NCBI GenBank assembly: GCA_937975525.1
Contig: CALJUJ010000497.1
Location: forward strand, 1 to 5,375
Source: an uncultured bacterium
GTDB taxonomy: Bacteria > Desulfobacterota > Binatia > HRBIN30
Direction: 5' to 3'
Length of the DNA: 5,375 bases
The notes beneath the pieces are model-generated. The model saw only the letters and a program-made list of their open reading frames with translations, made no database searches and was not told the DNA's origin. This document shows, in pieces, positions 1 to 5,375 of the stretch. Within the stretch, counting starts at the first letter, position 1. Every line of letters starts with the position of its first letter. Both the position numbers and the translations under genes were made by a program.

Positions 1-2
1 TC

Positions 3-545
3 GACGTCTTCGTCAACATCGATCTCCTCCTGCCGCTCGCCCGCCTCCTGCCCCTACCGCAGCAGGCAGCCGCACTGCAGCGTTTGCTCATGCACGAGAT
101 CGGTCACGGTCTCGGCTTCGGACATCCGAACACGTTCAACACCTTCAATGCGCACTTCGATACGGACACGGATCCGTACAACCCCATGCTCGTCGATCCG
201 CTGTGCCCTGCGTCGTCGCTGATGTACACCGAAGCACGCGATGCGCGCGCCATCATGTCGAACGACCGAAGCCAGATCGGACCACACCTGTTCTTCACCG
301 TCCTCCAACCCGACGACCGCGGTGGCCGCGACGCCTTGTATCCGAGTCTGGCGGTTTGTCCGGGCGACTGCTCCGGGGACGGCGAGACGGACGTCGCGGA
401 GTTGGTGAGCCTGATTTCGGCGGCACTCGGTGTGCAGCCGGTGGACGCGTGCTCGCGGGGCGATCTCGACGCCAGCGGCGGCATCGAGGTCGACGAGATT
501 CTCCGCGGCGTGATTCGAGTGCTGGAAGGGGGGTGCGATGCCTGA
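3..545 (+). CDS. Metzincin (matrixin-like) zinc metalloprotease, C-terminal part, with dockerin/EF-hand-like tail (5' partial)
   Basis: The frame is open from the first bases of the window, so the gene starts upstream; the TTG at 84 and ATG at 90 are internal. The zinc site HEIGHGLGFGH (93-125) fits the metzincin pattern HExxHxxGxxH, with three His ligands and the general-base Glu. A candidate Met-turn, SSLMY, has its Met at 222-224, and a matrixin-like end of domain (QPDDRGGRDALYP) follows. From about 357 the protein switches to a Cys-framed tail with two calcium-loop-like repeats: DCSGDGETDVAE (366-401) and DLDASGGIEVDE (462-497), the second a good D-x-D-x-S EF-hand/dockerin pattern. Such tails are known on extracellular proteins, so secretion is likely, but any signal peptide lies outside the window. 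The substrate is unknown. The gene overlaps the next one by 8 bases. Family assignment is firm; the exact metzincin subfamily is not. Confidence 0.82.
   Translation, partial: DVFVNIDLLLPLARLLPLPQQAAALQRLLMHEIGHGLGFGHPNTFNTFNAHFDTDTDPYNPMLVDPLCPASSLMYTEARDARAIMSNDRSQIGPHLFFTVLQPDDRGGRDALYPSLAVCPGDCSGDGETDVAELVSLISAALGVQPVDACSRGDLDASGGIEVDEILRGVIRVLEGGCDA
524..533 (+). promoter_or_regulatory. Ribosome binding site for the GH3 gene, inside the protease gene
   Basis: The purine run GGAAGGGGGG sits 4-8 bases before the ATG at 538. It lies within the last codons of the upstream protease gene. This supports the 538 start, and with the 8-base overlap it suggests translational coupling. Confidence 0.6.
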
Positions 546-2684
546 AGGAGAAACCGGAGCCTTCGCCGAGGCTGCGGCACGGATCGTCGTCGGCGGCGAT
601 CCCGAGGTCGAGGCGCGCGGACTTCTGGCCTCGATGACGATCGAGGAGAAGCTCGGGTGCCTGGATGGCGATACACCGTTCTGGGAGGGTCTGATCGACA
701 CGATCCGCGGCGGGTACTATCGGCATCCGTGGCCGGCGGCCGAGGTGTCGCGGCTGGGCGTTCCCGGGATTCGCTTCAGCGACGGGCCGCGCGGCGTCGT
801 CGTCGGCCACGCCACGGCCTTTCCCGTGAGCATGGCCCGGGGCGCCACGTTCGATCCGGAGCTCGAGGAACGCATCGGCGCGGCGATCGGCCGCGAGCTG
901 CGCGCCAGCGGCGCGACGTTCTTCGGCGGTGTCTGCGTGAATCTCCTGCGTCATCCCGCGTGGGGCCGGGCGCAGGAGACCTACGGCGAGGATCCCTGCC
1001 TCGTGGGCCGGATGGGTGCTGCGCTCGCGCGCGGCGTACAGCGACACGCGCTCGCGTGCGTCAAGCACTTCGCCTGCAACTCGATGGAGAACGCGCGCTT
1101 CCGCGTCGACGTGACGGCGGACGAGCGTGCGCTGCACGAGGTCTACCTGCCGCATTTTCGGGAGGTGGTCGACGCGGGCGTAGCCGCCGTGATGACCGCC
1201 TACAACTCGCTGAACGGCGAATGGTGCGGCCAACACCGCGGCTTGCTCGCCGACATCTTGCGCGAAGAGTGGGGGTTTGCGGGCGTCGTCATCTCCGACT
1301 TCCAATTCGGCTTTCGCGATGCCGTGCGCTCCGTGGAGGCGGGGCTCGACATCGAGATGCCGTTTCGGCAGCAGCGTGCCCAGCATCTGCCGGGCGCGCT
1401 CGCTTCCGGGGAGCTGCCGTTCGAAGTGGTCGACGCCTGCGTCCTGCGCATCTTGACGACGCTTCTGCGCTTCGCGAACGTTCTCGCCGAACCGCCTCCG
1501 CCGATCGAGGTCATCGCCTGCGCCGAGCACCGGGCGCTCGCGCGCGAGGCCTGCGCGCAGAGCATCGTGCTCTTACGCAACGAAAGGTCGATCCTGCCGC
1601 TCGACCGCGGCACCGTGCGCTCGCTTGCGGTCATCGGTCGCCTCGCAGCGGTTCCGAATCTCGGCGACGGCGGCTCGAGCGACGTACATCCACCGAGCGT
1701 GACGACCCCGCTCGAGGGGCTGCGCCAGGCGCTACCCGACGCCGAGGTGCAATTCGTCGACGGCAGCGATCTCGCCGCGGCGCAAGCGTGCGCGTGCGAT
1801 GCCGACGTCGCCGTCGTCGTCGTCGGAACGACGCGCGTCGAGGAGGGCGAGTACATCGACCCGGCGGCCTTTGCCGACCTGGGCCATCTGTTTCCCCCGC
1901 TCGAGAATCCCGAACTCGGTGAAGAGCTCACCGCCGCCCTCGCCGATGCAGGCACCGGCACGGGATTCTCACCCGGTGGAGATCGCACCCGGCTCGAGCT
2001 GTCCGAGGACCAGGAAGTTCTGATCGAGTCCGTCGCGTCGGTGCAGCCGCGCACCATCGTCGTGCTGATGGGCGGCAGCGCCATCGCCGTCCAACGCTGG
2101 TACGAACGCGCCGCGGCGATCCTGATGCTCTGGTATCCGGGGATGGAAGGCGGGCACGCCCTCGCCGACGTCTTGCTGGGCCGTCGCGATCCGGGGGGAC
2201 GCTTGCCGTTCGCGGTGCCCCGCGATGCCGCAGATCTCTGTGCGTTCGACCGGGACGCTGCGGCGGCGACGTACGACCTCTGGCATGGGCAGTGGAAGCT
2301 CGACCGCGACGGCGTCACGGCCGCGTACCCGTTCGGCTTCGGCCTCTCGTATGCACCCTCCGTGCTGCGTGACGCCCGGCTCGAGGGCGACGCCGTGATC
2401 GCCACGGTCGACAACCCGAGCGCGCGACGTGGTTCGGTCGTCCTGCAGGCGTACGGCTCTGTGCCCGGGTCGCGCTACGAGCGACCCCTGCAGCGGCTGG
2501 TCGGCTTCTCCCGCGCCGAGGTCGAGCCTGGCGACTCGGCGACGGTGCGTGTGCCGCTGGCGCTCGGCGCGTTGCGCGTACGCGAGGCCGGCGCCTGGGT
2601 CGACGAGAACGCCACGATCGAAATTCGGGTGGGCTGCTACGCCGGTGACCCCGGCGCCATCGTCCTGCGTCGCGAGACGACCGC

Positions 2685-2688
<4 letters not shown>
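538..2688 (+). CDS. Glycoside hydrolase family 3 protein (beta-glucosidase-like)
   Basis: Complete 716-aa GH3 enzyme, expected to cleave non-reducing beta-linked glucose or a similar sugar with retention. The N-terminal barrel (about 30-320) carries SDGPRG (D82, sugar-binding Asp), GRAQETYGEDP (R144 to P153), KHF (176-178) and the nucleophile region GVVISDF with Asp254. The C-terminal alpha/beta domain (about 335-575) opens with SIVLLRN (342-348). VVVVGTTRVEEGEYID (426-441) is the presumed acid/base region, with E435, E436 or E438 as candidates. It is separated from the usually adjacent GGDR (480-483) by about 38 residues. A fibronectin-III-like domain follows FGFGLSY (599-605) to the end. 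The N-terminus is polar, with no signal peptide or membrane segment, so a cytoplasmic location is inferred. The start is backed by a good ribosome site and the 8-base overlap with the protease gene. Its stop overlaps the stop of the convergent acyl-CoA dehydrogenase gene. The family is certain; the substrate is not. Confidence 0.95.
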
Positions 2689-3908
<1,220 letters not shown>

Positions 3909-3916
3909 CACGTGAG

Positions 3917-3920
3917 CTCC
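3917..3920 (-). promoter_or_regulatory. Ribosome binding site of the acyl-CoA dehydrogenase gene
   Basis: On the minus strand GGAG lies 5 bases before a GTG (3911-3909) and 8 bases before the adjoining ATG (3908-3906). The 8-base spacing favours the ATG start, though the GTG one codon earlier cannot be excluded. Confidence 0.5.
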
Positions 3921-3962
3921 GGATGCGTGCGGCCTGGTCGCGGGCGTGGCGTCGGTGCGTGC

Positions 3963-4223
3963 TCAGCCGCCGGCGGCGGCTTTGACGAAGGCGACCGTAT
4001 CGCCGGGGGAGAGGGCGGTCTTCATGCCCTTGCGGTAGTTGACGAGAACGCCGTTGACGGCGACCGCAGCGACGCGTGTCAGCTTCTCGAAGTCCTCGGC
4101 CTTGTCGCCGAATCGGGCGCGCGTCGCGGCGACGACGTCGGCCACACGGGCGACGTCGTCGATCTCGAACGTATCGACTCCCAGGGCCTTGCCCATGTCG
4201 TAGGTGAGCTCGACGGTGATCAT
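3963..4223 (-). CDS. MoaD/ThiS-family sulfur carrier protein
   Basis: An 86-aa ubiquitin-like (beta-grasp) protein. The family is adenylated at a C-terminal Gly-Gly by a MoeB/ThiF-type enzyme, thiocarboxylated, and then donates sulfur. Visible here are the opening strand MITVELTYDM, the central VAVNGVLVNYRKG segment that matches the 'V-x-x-N-x-x' strand of MoaD proteins, the SPGDTVAFVKAAAGG ending, and the terminal GG itself. Size is normal for the family. It starts 22 bases after the stop of the AOR-family gene and has a strong ribosome site, so it is almost certainly co-transcribed and co-expressed with it. MoaD-like genes beside AOR-family genes are a known arrangement, taken to serve the dithiolene sulfurs of the tungsto/molybdopterin cofactor. 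That role is inferred here. No other cofactor genes are in the window, and a ThiS-like or other sulfur-relay role is possible. Confidence 0.9.
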   Translation of the reverse strand: MITVELTYDMGKALGVDTFEIDDVARVADVVAATRARFGDKAEDFEKLTRVAAVAVNGVLVNYRKGMKTALSPGDTVAFVKAAAGG

Positions 4224-4233
4224 CGGCGCCAGG

Positions 4234-4239
4234 CTCCTT
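4234..4239 (-). promoter_or_regulatory. Ribosome binding site of the sulfur-carrier gene
   Basis: On the minus strand AAGGAG sits 10 bases before the ATG at 4223, in the 22-base gap after the AOR-family stop codon. It is the strongest Shine-Dalgarno match seen and fixes this start. Confidence 0.7.
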
Positions 4240-4245
4240 CGTGTT

Positions 4246-5375
4246 TCAAACGCGGACCTGGAGCTTGTCCAGGGTTCGCGGCAGTGGGACGCCGTCCGCG
4301 CCCCATCCTCGGTTCTTGTAGTAACGCGGCAGCAACTGATCGAGCGGATGGCCGCTCGTCATTCCCTTGAACGTCGGCTCGTGCAGGATGCGATCGGGCA
4401 GCGTGTCGTCCCCGGCGCTCAGCCCCTCACGCAGGTTGTACATCCGCTCGAGGTTGAAGATGCGCGCGCCGATCTCCTGCAGGTGCCCGCCCGAGAAAGT
4501 CGTGCCGGTGATGTAGGTGAGCCATTTCTCGAACCACATCATCGGCTTGCCCTTGATGCCCATCAGGATGCGGAACATCGGGCCGCTGTTCTCGAACGCC
4601 TTGGTCAGGACCTTGTAGGTGAACGAGTTGGGGTCCATCTCGTGGATCTGCTTCGGGATCATCCCGTAGGTGGTGAAGATGCAGAGAACCATCGAGTTGA
4701 TCGCACACGCCAGGTTCTGCTGGATGACGGGGATGTCGGCCTTGAGCTTGAGATTCTGCGGGTTGATGGTCAGGGGGCCCACCGACTCCATGTACATGCT
4801 GGCACCCTGCACATGGCAGCCGCCGCGGTTGGTCGTGGCGTACTCGACCCCCTGCGCGTACGACCCGCGCGGGTCGTACGCGGAAAGTTCCAGGCCTTTC
4901 ACGTGCGGTGCGAAGGCGCCGCCGCCGAAGGCTTCGCTCATGCGCTTGACCCCTTCCGCCAGGTCGTTGCCGATGCCGCGCCGGTGGCCGATGTCCTTGA
5001 TCAACTCGGTGATCCCGGTCGTGTCGCCGAAGGCGAGGTCGATGCTCAACATGCCGCGCTCGCGCAGCTCCATGGCGAAACCGAGCACCGCACCGAGACT
5101 GATGCTGTCCATGCCGAGATCGTCGGCGTGGTAGTTCCACTCGCTGACCTTCTTGATGTCGCTGACGTCGAGGTTGCTGCCCATCAAGGCGAGAGTCTCG
5201 TATTCGGGGCCCTTGACCCGACCGATCCCGGGCAGCTCGACGTCGCGACCGCAGGTCACCGGACAGTGGATGCAGCTCGACTTCACGCCCTTGAGCTCGT
5301 GATCCTCCATGTACTGGCCGGAGATCTTCATCGCGTCCTTGAAGTGGCCGTACTTGAAGTTGTGTGTGGGGATGA
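4246..5375 (-). CDS. Aldehyde:ferredoxin oxidoreductase (AOR) family tungsten/molybdenum enzyme, C-terminal part (5' partial)
   Basis: About 375 residues are present; the frame is open to the window edge, where it begins IPTHNFKYGHFKDAMKISG, a typical AOR internal segment. Given a usual length of about 600 residues, roughly 230-270 N-terminal residues, most of the pterin-binding first domain, lie outside. The Met at 5331 is internal. The family oxidises aldehydes, or reduces acids in some members, using a bis-pyranopterin metal centre and one 4Fe-4S cluster with ferredoxin. Cluster cysteines are visible as C-x2-C-x3-C (codons 5272-5274, 5263-5265, 5251-5253), with the distant fourth Cys in SMVLCIF (4681-4683). 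Active-site-type residues are the Glu of PEYET (5197-5199) and the His of RGGCH (4813-4815). DDLGMDSISLG matches the pterin motif D-x-x-G-L-D. Where the second pterin Asp is expected, five residues before the last Cys, there is Asn (4696-4698). The downstream MoaD-like carrier gene supports a pterin enzyme. Subfamily and substrate are unresolved. Confidence 0.93.
   Translation of the reverse strand, partial: IPTHNFKYGHFKDAMKISGQYMEDHELKGVKSSCIHCPVTCGRDVELPGIGRVKGPEYETLALMGSNLDVSDIKKVSEWNYHADDLGMDSISLGAVLGFAMELRERGMLSIDLAFGDTTGITELIKDIGHRRGIGNDLAEGVKRMSEAFGGGAFAPHVKGLELSAYDPRGSYAQGVEYATTNRGGCHVQGASMYMESVGPLTINPQNLKLKADIPVIQQNLACAINSMVLCIFTTYGMIPKQIHEMDPNSFTYKVLTKAFENSGPMFRILMGIKGKPMMWFEKWLTYITGTTFSGGHLQEIGARIFNLERMYNLREGLSAGDDTLPDRILHEPTFKGMTSGHPLDQLLPRYYKNRGWGADGVPLPRTLDKLQVRV
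4855..4882. repeat. Perfect 28-bp palindrome inside the AOR-family gene
   Basis: Two 12-base arms (CGCGTACGACCC and its reverse complement) flank a self-complementary GCGC, so all 14 base pairs match; the pairing breaks at 4854/4883. In mRNA it could form a 12-bp stem with a 4-base loop. It falls on the coding segment AYDPRGSYA, and the plus strand reads the same peptide in the frame starting at 4856. Whether it has a function is unknown. Confidence 0.75.

Noticed and set aside
313..333. Small inverted repeat around CGCGG-TGG-CCGCG
   Set aside because: Only a five-base arm within coding DNA at high GC; expected by chance.
295..1530. Long minus-strand open frame of about 411 codons opposite the GH3 gene
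   Set aside because: It is antisense to a well-supported GH3 enzyme and its translation is rich in Arg, Ala and His without any family motif. Long antisense frames are expected at this GC content.
1804..1827. Short GTC trinucleotide run
   Set aside because: It encodes the valine-rich strand of the GH3 C-terminal domain and is ordinary codon repetition, not a microsatellite of note.
3909..3962. Possible promoter or terminator in the gap between the carrier and acyl-CoA dehydrogenase genes
   Set aside because: The gap is short and GC-rich, without -35/-10-like elements or a hairpin followed by T residues; only the ribosome site is supported.
4670..5134. Plus-strand open frame of 154 codons inside the AOR-family gene
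   Set aside because: It shares the peptide AYDPRGSYA with the real gene only because of the palindrome at 4855-4882; the rest has no motif.

Overview
The window reads as GC-rich bacterial chromosome, densely coding, with almost no free intergenic DNA. Five genes can be supported. Two lie on the plus strand on the left and three on the minus strand on the right, and the two groups meet tail to tail at about 2685-2688. The genes at both ends are cut by the window edges. No RNA gene, insertion sequence, CRISPR array, tRNA or clear rho-independent terminator was seen.

Left block (1-2688, plus): the 3' part of a secreted-type metzincin (matrixin-like) zinc protease gene, ending in a Cys-framed pair of EF-hand/dockerin-like repeats. 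It overlaps by 8 bases a complete glycoside hydrolase family 3 gene (beta-glucosidase-like, 716 aa). The GH3 protein has no recognisable signal peptide and carries an unusual-looking insert next to its presumed acid/base region.

Right block (2685-5375, minus, transcribed right to left): the C-terminal part of a tungsten/molybdenum aldehyde:ferredoxin oxidoreductase (AOR) family enzyme, then a MoaD/ThiS-type sulfur carrier ending in Gly-Gly, then an acyl-CoA dehydrogenase of the ACAD10/ACAD11-like type. The gaps are 22 and about 54 bases, so an operon is likely. The inferred logic is that the small carrier supplies sulfur for the pyranopterin cofactor of the AOR-family enzyme. The acyl-CoA dehydrogenase would act further along the same acid/acyl-CoA route. 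The substrate cannot be read from the sequence.

Organism: a soil or sediment bacterium of a deltaproteobacterial type lineage (Binatota/Desulfobacterota/Myxococcota-like) is suggested by three things together: high GC, the C-terminal 'GDC-x-GDG ... D-x-D-x-SG' repeat tail on a secreted protein, and the combination of AOR-family and acyl-CoA dehydrogenase genes. This is inference from style, not a phylogenetic assignment.

The most notable non-gene structure is a perfect 28-bp palindrome inside the AOR-family gene (4855-4882), which encodes the same nine-residue peptide on both strands. No complete new system was recognised. The AOR/carrier/acyl-CoA dehydrogenase cluster is the best candidate for uncharacterised chemistry.
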